From positions 1 to 9,447 of the forward strand of contig JAXGMN010000117.1 of assembly GCA_040768665.1 (NCBI GenBank): a DNA stretch of 9,447 nucleotides, read 5' to 3'. The stretch comes from JABWBD01 sp040768665. Lineage in GTDB: Bacteria; Planctomycetota; Planctomycetia; Pirellulales; Thermoguttaceae. The stretch's first letter is position 1; every line of letters starts with the position of its first letter. The notes beneath the pieces are model-generated. The model worked only from the letters and a program-made list of their open reading frames with translations, did not search any database and was not told the DNA's origin. A program made the translations under genes and the position numbers. Positions 1 to 6,325 of the stretch are shown here, piece by piece.

Positions 1-14
1 GCGTTGCCGATCGG
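1..14. repeat. Partial copy of the inverted-repeat arm found at 3065-3078
   Basis: The first 14 bases (GCGTTGCCGATCGG) are identical to bases 3065-3078, the right arm of the inverted-repeat element at 2921-3079, and occur inverted with one extra base in its left arm. The match runs into the window edge, so this may be the end of a second copy lying mostly outside. Bases 15-55 hold only a 5-bp hairpin (32-36 with 40-44) downstream of the hydrolase stop, without a T-tract. Confidence 0.45.
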
Positions 15-55
15 TTGATATCATGACACGATGACCTTTGGTCAGGTTCATTGGG

Positions 56-2158
56 TCACCCCGCGTCGGCTCCCCACGGGTCAATTTGCCGCAGGCTCTT
101 CGTTTTCAGCGCCGCGTAGCACTCGGGCAGGTCGAACGACTTCAACACCCCTGGAAGCATCGTCGAGAGGGGCCATGCGTATCGCTCGGATTCGGCGATG
201 GCCGCGTAGCTCGTCAGGGCATTTTTCAAGGTGACCTGGACCACGCGGTCCGAAACGAGCGCGGCAAACGTTGCCGGCAGCGCTCCCCAGCCCTTGCCGG
301 CCAGGTGAACCTGTTCGATTCCCTGGGCATTGAGCCACTGAAGTACGCAGAGCACGTCGTGGGTCTTCTGCCCGACGTAAGGATAGTCGAGCATGATCGA
401 GTGGATGGCGTAGAAGTAGTCGGCGCCATAGGGCTTGAGGAATGTGTCGCTTCCGCAGGTGTTCGGCCGCGATTCGCCGATGCCGCGGACATCGCAAGCG
501 AAGAACAGCGAGTCGGGCTCCGCGTCGAGCAATTCGCGGATCAGTGGTTCCTCGCGGAGTTCGGCATCGCTGGAATGGTGCGCGACGTAGAGCACCGCTC
601 GCTTGCGGCCTTGGGGAGGCCGCGAAGCTTGAGATTTATCGGCAAGCATGGTGACCAGCGCGAAGACGTCCGGTTCGGTGTTCACCGCATAGGTGGCGAA
701 ACCGGGCTTGGGAAACTTCCGGCCCCCAATCGGGCGAAGAATGCGATACTCCGGCACTCCGTCCCGCGGCGGCAGTTTTAGTGTTTCGGCAACGGCGCGC
801 TTCAGCGCGTCGCCCTCTCGTACCGGGCGGCTTTTCGCGAGGCTCTTGGAGATGTCGCGCGTGAACGTCCACACCGGGCGGGACCCCAGTTCGGCCACCT
901 GTCCGTGCGGAGTGCACCAGAGGGTTTCATCCTTCTCGATCGTAAGTTGCGGCTCGGTGGTGGCATCGGAAATCTTGGTGGCACGGTTGAACCAGCGGTA
1001 CATGGCCTCGCGGTTCTCCTGGGTGTAGCCGTGCTCGGTCGGCCCGACGAACAGCGCGACGTTGTCCTCGGCGCCCAGCAGCGCGTAAAGTCGCTTGAGC
1101 CGCTGGTAGGCCTCCTCGCTTCCCCGCACATCGAAGTAGTCCTTCTCCTTGGCAAGGACGATCACCGGCTTGGGAGCAAGCGCCGCCAGGAAATCGCTAT
1201 GGTCCAGGCCCAGCGCGAGGGCTTTGGGCGGGCACTGCTCGGTGTCGGCCGGAAGCTCGTTTTCCATGTTGCGTCGAAACGTCGTGACGAAGCACGACGG
1301 CGCGCCGGCCGCCCAACGCTGCTCGACGCCGCACAGCCAGGTGGACATCGTGCCGCCGCCCGAGTTGCCGGTCACGCCGACCCAGTTGGGATCCACCTCC
1401 TTGCGAGTCAAGAGGTAATCGAGGGCACGGACTCCGTCCCACGCGCGCCAGGTGCCGAGGAACTCGTCGACAAGAAACTGGGGATTTCCTTCGTAGAGGT
1501 GCTCGGCGACGCCGGGGCCGATGGGCGACTTGAGCTTGTCGTCGGTGTACTGGAGCCTCTCGCCCTGGCTGATGGGATCATAGATGAGCACGACGTATCC
1601 GAGCCGGGCCAGTCCTTGCGCGAACGACTGGTAGGCTTCGGCGCACTTGCCGTTGATCGAATGCCCGCACGTGCCGACGACCCCCGGCAGGGGAAAGTTG
1701 CGGCCCTTGGGAATGTAGAGGTTGGCGGTTACCAGGAAGTTGGGGCGGCTCTCGAAGAGGATCTTCTCGATCGTGTAGGCGTCGCGATCGACGATGCCGG
1801 TGATCTGAGGATTCAGCGCGGTTCGCTCGGGGAAGGGGCCGAAGCTCTCGCGAATCTTCTCCCGCACCAGGGCCACATAGGCTTCGGCGTCGGCTTTGCT
1901 CTTCAAGGCAGCGCGCCTCCGCTGGCCAATCTCTTCCGCCTGCCGGACTTGACGGACGAAGTAGTGCTGCATCATCCGAGGAAAGCGGTTCAAGGGCTCA
2001 ATGGTCTTGATCGCAGCCGGTTCCGCCGCTCGCAACTGTTCGTGAAGAAACCAGCCGGCCATCGCCAGCCCGAAGGCGTCGCGGCCGGCCATCTCCAGCA
2101 GGCGACGGCGGGTGATTCTGAGGTCGGTAACGCCGGGCGAAAGTTCGCGGTTGATCAT
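56..2158 (-). CDS. Exported two-domain alpha/beta hydrolase, acetylxylan-esterase-like
   Basis: A 700-aa protein predicted to be an exported ester hydrolase (acetylxylan esterase/dienelactone hydrolase type); the substrate is unknown. Residues 15-45 form a Tat-like leader (RRRLLEM followed by a hydrophobic stretch). The first hydrolase domain covers about residues 100-395. It has the nucleophile elbow G264-N-S266-G-G268, a likely acid at D340 or D343 (KEKDYFDVRG) and the likely catalytic H376 (TEHGY). About residues 460-690 resemble a second alpha/beta hydrolase fold (CDVRGIGESRP near 555-566), but its elbow reads G621-K-G-W-G625, with Gly623 where Ser is needed, so it is probably non-catalytic. 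The ATG is preceded by a modest purine stretch (GGGGAAG). The gene is divergent from the sulfatase cluster. Fold and triad are well supported; acetyl specificity is inference. Confidence 0.88.
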   Translation of the reverse strand: MINRELSPGVTDLRITRRRLLEMAGRDAFGLAMAGWFLHEQLRAAEPAAIKTIEPLNRFPRMMQHYFVRQVRQAEEIGQRRRAALKSKADAEAYVALVREKIRESFGPFPERTALNPQITGIVDRDAYTIEKILFESRPNFLVTANLYIPKGRNFPLPGVVGTCGHSINGKCAEAYQSFAQGLARLGYVVLIYDPISQGERLQYTDDKLKSPIGPGVAEHLYEGNPQFLVDEFLGTWRAWDGVRALDYLLTRKEVDPNWVGVTGNSGGGTMSTWLCGVEQRWAAGAPSCFVTTFRRNMENELPADTEQCPPKALALGLDHSDFLAALAPKPVIVLAKEKDYFDVRGSEEAYQRLKRLYALLGAEDNVALFVGPTEHGYTQENREAMYRWFNRATKISDATTEPQLTIEKDETLWCTPHGQVAELGSRPVWTFTRDISKSLAKSRPVREGDALKRAVAETLKLPPRDGVPEYRILRPIGGRKFPKPGFATYAVNTEPDVFALVTMLADKSQASRPPQGRKRAVLYVAHHSSDAELREEPLIRELLDAEPDSLFFACDVRGIGESRPNTCGSDTFLKPYGADYFYAIHSIMLDYPYVGQKTHDVLCVLQWLNAQGIEQVHLAGKGWGALPATFAALVSDRVVQVTLKNALTSYAAIAESERYAWPLSTMLPGVLKSFDLPECYAALKTKSLRQIDPWGADAG

Positions 2159-2296
2159 GGTGCTTCCCCACTCGCAATAGTTCGTGCATCATTTCAAGGG
2201 CCACAAGGCACACGCCGGCGTCGTCGGCCACTTTCGGCGTCGGCACGGCGATTCGCCGCCCACTGCCGCCAAGCATACCAGATCGACGCTCTGCGG

Positions 2297-2476
2297 TCAG
2301 CAATGCGTAATTCGCTGGTCATTGGGCCGCGACTCACCGAGAGCAACCGGATCTTGGGCCAACTGGCGATCCAAGAAATTCGACGCACCGGCAATTGCCT
2401 CTCGATCGGCGGAATTCACTCAGATGGTAGCAAGTTCGTCTTCCGCCCCTTTGGCCCAAACCACGGTGTAGTTCAC
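2297..2476 (-). pseudogene. Disrupted RelE/ParE-like toxin gene
   Basis: I read this in the minus-strand frame that opens with GTG at 2476 and overlaps the antitoxin stop by four bases (GTGA), the usual coupling in toxin-antitoxin operons. It encodes NYTVVWAKGAEDELATI, then TGA (2422-2420), then VNSADREAIAGASNFLDRQ, LAQDPVALGESRPNDQRI, and a second TGA at 2299-2297. The pattern Y-x-V-x-W, AExELA, ADRxAIxxA, DxxLAxDPxxxGESR matches small RelE/ParE-type ribonuclease or gyrase toxins. The first TGA stands where these proteins usually have Trp, so one TGG-to-TGA change explains it. The C-terminal third is not readable in this frame; another frame at about 2190-2260 reads RRIAVPTPKV then DDAGVCLVAL, which may be its frameshifted remnant. 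The toxin is probably inactive. Family assignment is from remembered pattern and is moderately sure. Confidence 0.6.
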
Positions 2477-2709
2477 GAACGGTTCCTTAGGTCGCTGAGG
2501 ATGTTGCGCAGAGGACGTCCGCCTCCGTCACGTGCCCGACGGAGCAATTCGTCCTCGCTCACCGGGCACTCGTACTGGTCCACAGCCTCAGGACTACCCA
2601 CGGGATGAAAATACCCAATGAGATTTCCTTGCTCGCCTCGGATCTGAACACCGACGACAACCGCCTTCAGTTTTTCGATGGTGGACTGATCGAGCACCAG
2701 AACTGACAT
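2473..2709 (-). CDS. Small antitoxin-like protein (78 aa)
   Basis: A cytoplasmic 78-aa protein of a type common in planctomycetes. Its N-terminal half looks like a beta-rich unit (MSVLVLDQSTIEKLKAVVVG, then IRGEQGNLIGYFHPVG). Its C-terminal helix reads SEDELLRRARDGGGRPLRNI, the kind of tail that in antitoxins often binds the toxin. The frame is open further upstream, but the ATG at 2709 is preferred: GGAG sits 8 bases before it, and protein resembling the family begins here. The stop overlaps the start of the broken toxin frame by four bases, which is the main argument for calling it an antitoxin. It may persist as an orphan antitoxin or a repressor of its own promoter. No DNA-binding fold is recognised with certainty. 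Confidence 0.68.
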   Translation of the reverse strand: MSVLVLDQSTIEKLKAVVVGVQIRGEQGNLIGYFHPVGSPEAVDQYECPVSEDELLRRARDGGGRPLRNILSDLRNRS

Positions 2710-2768
2710 GATCTTTACTCCACTACGGACACTCCCCGGACAAGAGCTGCTCCACGCGGCCACTTTGT

Positions 2769-2797
2769 ATTCTATGCCCTCCATGTTGCCCACGCAA
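2769..2797 (-). promoter_or_regulatory. Sigma70-like promoter candidate for the antitoxin operon
   Basis: On the minus strand, TTGCGT (2797-2792) and TAGAAT (2774-2769) are separated by exactly 17 bases. The -10 matches the bacterial consensus at five of six positions, the -35 at three. Transcription would start near 2762, leaving a leader of about 53 bases before the ATG at 2709. Planctomycete promoter consensus is poorly known to me, so this is a candidate only. Confidence 0.32.
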
Positions 2798-2801
2798 CGT
2801 G
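2782..2801. promoter_or_regulatory. Imperfect palindrome overlapping the -35 of the antitoxin operon
   Basis: CATGTTGC (2782-2789) and GCAACGTG (2794-2801) form an 8-bp inverted repeat with one mismatch and a 4-base centre. It covers the proposed -35 box at 2792-2797. Toxin-antitoxin operons are usually repressed by the antitoxin through such palindromes, so this is a plausible operator. The binding partner is inferred. Confidence 0.3.
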
Positions 2802-2920
2802 GCCAGGTCATCGACGGTGTCTGGGGCCGGACATACAAGCTCTAGGAGACTTCTCAGGACGGCCGTTCACCGTGACCCGGACGAGGTACGCCCGCGTCGC
2901 CAGCCCCTTGACAGGTTCAG

Positions 2921-3079
2921 CCCGATCGGGCAACGCTGTGAAGCATTTTGGCAGCCGAATTCGTGAGAATTCGAGAATTCGGGTGTTTTGCGGGGACTTC
3001 GAAGTCTCACGACTTCGGCTACGATCGTTCTCCCGGAAAATTCGACGCAGAAAAATACTGCACAGCGTTGCCGATCGGG
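2921..3079. repeat. Inverted-repeat element with two opposed REP-like hairpins
   Basis: The arms are 2921-2940 (CCCGATCGGGCAACGCTGTG) and 3061-3079, its reverse complement with one base missing; weaker pairing continues inward. Inside are two copies of a 22-base unit in opposite orientation (2953-2974 and 2999-3020), identical at 20 positions. Each copy is a hairpin with a 7-bp stem and a 4-base loop (GTGA, read as TCAC on the plus strand in the second). The two differences are the two partners of one base pair, T-A in the first and G-C in the second. A 12-bp palindrome, GACTTCGAAGTC, lies at 2995-3006. This resembles a pair of REP sequences mobilised by RAYT transposases. I found no clear target duplication. 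The rest of the 2710-3177 gap shows no gene. Confidence 0.62.
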
Positions 3080-3099
3080 TGCACTCATTCGCTCCCGGC

Positions 3100-3111
3100 T
3101 TGACGCGTCAA
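3100..3111. promoter_or_regulatory. 12-bp perfect palindrome upstream of sulfatase 1
   Basis: TTGACGCGTCAA is a perfect palindrome ending 66 bases before the sulfatase 1 start codon. Its first six bases, TTGACG, also resemble a -35 box, but the best -10 after it (around 3123-3130) is weak. It could be an operator for a dimeric regulator. No regulator gene is in the window. Confidence 0.25.
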
Positions 3112-3177
3112 TCTCCCTCGGCCAAGATAACCGGTAAATCGCATTGCCCGTTTGCCCGACACCGCAAGGAGATCGCC

Positions 3178-4626
3178 ATGCAATCGCGGATTTTCACCGG
3201 AACGGTTCTGCTCCTTCTCGGCATCCCGTGCCACGCTGCCGACTCCGCCCAAAAGACCAATGTCGTCTTCATTCTCACCGACAATCAGGGAGCGTGGACT
3301 CTCGGCTGCTATGGCAATCCCGACATCCGCACTCCCCATATCGACCGGCTGGCGGCGGACGGCATGCTTTTCACCCGTGCCTTCGCTTCCAACGCCGTTT
3401 GTTCGCCGACGAGGGCCACATACCTGACGGGGTTGATTCCTTCCCAGCACGGCGTGCACTGTTTCCTCGACAACAAGTACATGATGGGGCCCGAGGCCTA
3501 CAACACGCTCGAAGAGTTCCGGTCGCTGCCGGAGATCCTCGCCGACCACGGATACGTCTGCGGACTGACCGGCAAGTGGCACCTCGGCGCCAATCTCAAC
3601 CCGCAGGAAGGCTTCAGCTACTGGATCACGATGGTCCACGGCAGCACCTCCGAGTTTTACGACATGCCGATCATTGAAAACGGCGAAGTCCGCAAAGAAC
3701 CCAAGTACGCCACCGATCTCTGGACCGAACACGCGATCCGGTTTATCCGCGAGAACAAGGACCGCCCCTTCTTTTTGTACCTGCCCTACAACGGCCCCTA
3801 CAACCTCAGCCGCCTGCTGCTCAATCCCGCGCGGAACCGGCACCACGACTACTACGCCGACAAGGAGCTCCTCTCTTTCCATCGCGATGCGGTGCACCCC
3901 TGGCTCTTCAACAACAAGGACTACCTCAATAACCTGGTGTCGATCCGCCGCGTAGCTGCCGAGACCAGCGGGGTCGACGACGGAGTGGGCGCGGTGATGG
4001 CCACGCTCGAAGAACTCGGGCTCGATGAGAATACGCTCGTCATCTACGCCGCCGACCAGGGCTGGATGGGCGGCACCAATGGCATTTGGGGCATGGGCGA
4101 CCATACGCGGCCGCTGACCGCCTTCGACCGGATGATGCAGGTGCCGCTGATCTTTCGCCACCGCGGCTCGATCGCGCCCGGCGGAAAATCCGACATCATG
4201 GTCAGCAACTACGACTTCCTGCCGTCGGTGCTCCATTATTTGAATCTGGGCGACGAAGTCCACCGGCTCAAGCCGAAGTCGCCCGGGCGGGATTTTTCGC
4301 CGGCCCTGCGCGGCCACGCCGCGGACTGGGACGACGTCGTGTACTACGAAATGGAATACGTGCGCGCGATTCGCACCGCCGATTGGAAATACGTCCATCG
4401 GCCTGAGGGCCCGTTCGAGTTGTACCACCTGGCAAGCGATCCCTATGAAAAAGTCAATCTTTTCGGTCAGCCGCAGCATGCGGCCGCTGAAGAGCAACTC
4501 GAACAACGTCTCCAGGACTTCTTCCAGGCAACGGCGGAGCCGAAATACAACCTCTATCGAGGCGGCGGCTCAAAGGCGACCCTGTTGACCGATCGGGATG
4601 AGAAACGCCGGCAGCAGAATCGGTGA
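3178..4626 (+). CDS. Secreted formylglycine-dependent sulfatase 1 (variant active site)
   Basis: A 482-aa type I sulfatase that should hydrolyse sulfate esters outside the cytoplasm, probably on a sulfated glycan. A signal peptide spans residues 1-20 (LLLLGIPCHA, cut before A21). The Cys to be matured to formylglycine is C75 in C-S-P-T-R79, followed by ATYLTG. The second signature is G132-K-W-H-L-G137. The N-terminal metal site reads D35-N36 instead of the usual DD. The late metal site reads D293-Q294 (AADQG) instead of SDNG. The position that usually holds His in a YxAPH motif is Y208 (PYNGPYN). I chose the ATG at 3178 because AAGGAG lies 6-7 bases upstream and the signal peptide begins there; the frame is open further upstream to 2872 but codes for nothing recognisable. 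Sulfatase identity is firm; the substrate is unknown. Confidence 0.93.
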   Translation: MQSRIFTGTVLLLLGIPCHAADSAQKTNVVFILTDNQGAWTLGCYGNPDIRTPHIDRLAADGMLFTRAFASNAVCSPTRATYLTGLIPSQHGVHCFLDNKYMMGPEAYNTLEEFRSLPEILADHGYVCGLTGKWHLGANLNPQEGFSYWITMVHGSTSEFYDMPIIENGEVRKEPKYATDLWTEHAIRFIRENKDRPFFLYLPYNGPYNLSRLLLNPARNRHHDYYADKELLSFHRDAVHPWLFNNKDYLNNLVSIRRVAAETSGVDDGVGAVMATLEELGLDENTLVIYAADQGWMGGTNGIWGMGDHTRPLTAFDRMMQVPLIFRHRGSIAPGGKSDIMVSNYDFLPSVLHYLNLGDEVHRLKPKSPGRDFSPALRGHAADWDDVVYYEMEYVRAIRTADWKYVHRPEGPFELYHLASDPYEKVNLFGQPQHAAAEEQLEQRLQDFFQATAEPKYNLYRGGGSKATLLTDRDEKRRQQNR

Positions 4627-4632
4627 ACGGCA

Positions 4633-4666
4633 CGTCGGCCGCCGTGTTGCAGTTTTCAGGCCGACG
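4633..4666 (+). terminator. Hairpin just after sulfatase 1, possible terminator
   Basis: CGTCGGCC (4633-4640) pairs perfectly with GGCCGACG (4659-4666) across an 18-base loop, starting 6 bases after the sulfatase 1 stop. There is no T-tract after the stem, so intrinsic termination is doubtful. Confidence 0.28.
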
Positions 4667-4686
4667 GTGGCACGACGGGGCAGAAC

Positions 4687-4695
4687 GGTGTATAA
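4687..4695 (+). repeat. Left 9-bp target site duplication
   Basis: GGTGTATAA here is repeated in the same orientation at 4918-4926, exactly outside the inverted repeats of the element at 4696-4917. Flanking bases beyond the nine do not match, as expected for a target duplication. Confidence 0.6.
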
Positions 4696-4917
4696 CTCAA
4701 ATGCAAACGCCACCACCGACCCCGCGTCGGTAGGGCGATGTTTGGCAACATAAACGCCATTATAAACATCGTCTCCAGTGATTTCCGCAGTTTGCTCGGC
4801 CCGTAGGGGCCGAGCAGCAGCAACGCGGAAATCACGGAACCACTTGACGGGGTGCAGGTTGTAGTTGCCAAACATCGCCCCACCGGGTTAGACCCGGTGG
4901 TGGCGTTTGCAGTCTGA
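4696..4917. mobile_element. MITE-like non-autonomous element, about 222 bp
   Basis: The terminal inverted repeats run about 53 bp (4697-4749 and 4864-4916). They contain a perfect 16-bp block (4703-4718 with 4895-4910) and a perfect 17-bp block (4733-4749 with 4864-4880). Between these blocks each arm holds its own small hairpin: 4715-4720 with 4726-4731 on the left, 4880-4888 with 4892-4900 on the right. The sequences differ but pairing is kept. The centre is another long hairpin. No protein is encoded, and the 9-bp direct repeats at both ends point to transposition by an enzyme supplied elsewhere. It sits between sulfatase 1 and the Gfo gene. An alternative is a REP-doublet (BIME) or a structured leader of the Gfo mRNA. 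Confidence 0.65.
4778..4835. other. Long central hairpin of the MITE-like element
   Basis: An 11-bp outer stem (GTGATTTCCGC at 4778-4788 with 4825-4835) encloses an imperfect section and then a perfect 9-bp GC-rich stem (GCTCGGCCC at 4794-4802 with 4807-4815) closed by the loop GTAG. If transcribed it would be a very stable structure ahead of the Gfo gene. Confidence 0.6.
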
Positions 4918-4926
4918 GGTGTATAA
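4918..4926 (+). repeat. Right 9-bp target site duplication
   Basis: Second copy of GGTGTATAA. Its TATAA core resembles a -10 box 58 bases before the Gfo start codon, but no convincing -35 lies at the right distance inside the element. The insertion may have split or replaced an older promoter; this is inference. Confidence 0.6.
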
Positions 4927-4984
4927 GTGGAGTCTGTAGAGGAATTCCGATCGAGTCGTTCTTGAAGAAACCAGGAGGCTGGAT

Positions 4985-6310
4985 ATGGCCAATAGGAGTG
5001 ATGCAAAAGGATCCGCGTGTTCGCGTCGCACGTTTCTCAAATCGGCCGGCGTGCTCGCCGGAGCGGCGGCCACCGCGCAGTTGACCATCGGCCGTGCCGC
5101 TCACGCCGCAGGCAGCGACGTGGTGAAGTTCGGCCTGATCGGCTGCGGCGGACGCGGGTCGGGAGCCGCGATGGACGCCATGAATGCCGATCCGGGCGCG
5201 AAGCTCGTGGCCATGGCCGACCTCTTCCAGGACAAGGTCGTCGGCAGCCGCGATCGGCTCAAGAAAGGCAAACCCGATCAGGTGGACGTGCCCGACGATC
5301 GCTGTTTCCACGGATTCGACGGCTATCAGAACGTCATCAACAGCGACGCGCAGGTGGTCCTGATTGCCTGCACGTCGTGCTTCCATCCACAGTACCTCCA
5401 GGCGACCATCGCGGCCGGCAAGCACGCCTTCCTCGAGAAACCCCACTCCACCGACGTGCCCGGGCTGTTTGTCGTGAAGGCAGCTTGCGAGGAAGCGGCG
5501 AAGAAGAAGCTGAGTGTCGTGTCCGGGTTGTGCTGGCGCTATCACACCGCCGTGCGCGAGACGATGAAGCGAGTCCTCGACGGCGCGATCGGCGACATCG
5601 TGGCCATCCAGGAAACCTACATGCGAAGCCCCTACCGCCTGGTCGAGCGCTCGCCCGAACAGTCCGAGATCGAATATCAGTTCCGAAACTGGTACCACTT
5701 CAACTGGCTCTCGGGCGACGACATCCTTCAGTCGCTCGTCCACAGCCTCGACAAAGGCGCTTGGGCGATGCGCGACCAGGCGCCGATGAAGGCCTATGGC
5801 GTGGGCGGAAGGTCGTCCTCTTGGGACAAGCCGTATGTCTACGGCGACGTGTTCGACCACAGTGCCATCGTCTATGAGTTTGCCAACGGCGTGCGGCTCT
5901 ACGGCGTCGGCCGGGCTCAGAACGGCTGCTACAACGAAGTGTCGGATGTGCTCATGGGCACCAAAGGGAGAGCCATCCTGCCGACCAAGCCTCGGATCGA
6001 AGGCCAGACCAACTGGGAATATACCGGTCCGGCATGCAAAATGACCGAGGAGGAGCAGGGCGCGTTGTTCCAGTCGGTCCGCACCGGCAAACCGATCAAC
6101 AACGGCGATTACATGTTCAACAGCACCATGATCGGCATCCTCGGCCGTATGGTCTGCTTCACCGGCCAGGAGGTTACCTGGGAGGATGCGCTGAAGTCGA
6201 CCTACCAGATCGGCCCGACCAATCCGAATTGGGATATGGAGCCGCCGGTGAAACCGGACGAAAAAGGCGTCTACCCCGTGGCCATCCCCGGCCTAAACAA
6301 GGACGCTTGA
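4985..6310 (+). CDS. Tat-exported Gfo/Idh/MocA family oxidoreductase
   Basis: A 441-aa NAD(P)-dependent sugar or inositol oxidoreductase-like protein, sent folded across the membrane. The Tat motif is S13-R-R-T-F-L-K19, with a hydrophobic stretch and a likely cut after A39-H-A41. The Rossmann fold begins near residue 47, with the dinucleotide loop G53-C-G-G-R-G58. The family Lys is K152 in LEKPHS, and a probable active-site His is H253 in VHSLDKG. The C-terminal half is the usual beta-sheet substrate/oligomer domain. The start is secure: AGGAGG lies 6 bases before the ATG. Exported members are abundant in planctomycetes and often sit beside sulfatases and glycoside hydrolases; some family members are glycosidases using NAD. 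The reaction is unknown. It may be co-transcribed with sulfatase 1, but a MITE-like insertion separates them. Confidence 0.93.
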   Translation: MANRSDAKGSACSRRTFLKSAGVLAGAAATAQLTIGRAAHAAGSDVVKFGLIGCGGRGSGAAMDAMNADPGAKLVAMADLFQDKVVGSRDRLKKGKPDQVDVPDDRCFHGFDGYQNVINSDAQVVLIACTSCFHPQYLQATIAAGKHAFLEKPHSTDVPGLFVVKAACEEAAKKKLSVVSGLCWRYHTAVRETMKRVLDGAIGDIVAIQETYMRSPYRLVERSPEQSEIEYQFRNWYHFNWLSGDDILQSLVHSLDKGAWAMRDQAPMKAYGVGGRSSSWDKPYVYGDVFDHSAIVYEFANGVRLYGVGRAQNGCYNEVSDVLMGTKGRAILPTKPRIEGQTNWEYTGPACKMTEEEQGALFQSVRTGKPINNGDYMFNSTMIGILGRMVCFTGQEVTWEDALKSTYQIGPTNPNWDMEPPVKPDEKGVYPVAIPGLNKDA

Positions 6311-6325
6311 TCCCAGCTTGAATCC

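Noticed and set aside
905..2608. Plus-strand open frame of 567 codons antisense to the hydrolase
   Set aside because: It has no recognisable domain and lies opposite a protein with clear catalytic motifs. Long antisense frames are common in GC-rich genes.
2710..2838. 43-residue extension of the antitoxin-like protein
   Set aside because: The extension has no family resemblance and overlaps the promoter candidate. GGAG precedes the ATG at 2709.
2872..3177. N-terminal extension of sulfatase 1 in the open frame from 2872
   Set aside because: It crosses the inverted-repeat element and encodes no recognisable sequence. The ATG at 3178 has a ribosome site and starts a signal peptide.
3085..4506. 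Minus-strand open frame of 473 codons opposite sulfatase 1
   Set aside because: No protein motif is visible; it mirrors the codon bias of the sulfatase, whose signatures are certain.
4585..4598. Sequence resembling the GTTGCCGATCGGG arm inside sulfatase 1
   Set aside because: It contains an extra base, lies in coding sequence and has no mirrored partner; probably chance.
4668..4682. Sigma54-like TGGCAC sequence before the MITE-like element
   Set aside because: The spacing from GG to GC is nine bases instead of ten, and the -12 half does not match.
4832..5860. Minus-strand open frame of 342 codons opposite the Gfo gene
   Set aside because: It runs through the inverted-repeat element and has no recognisable family. 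It is an antisense shadow.
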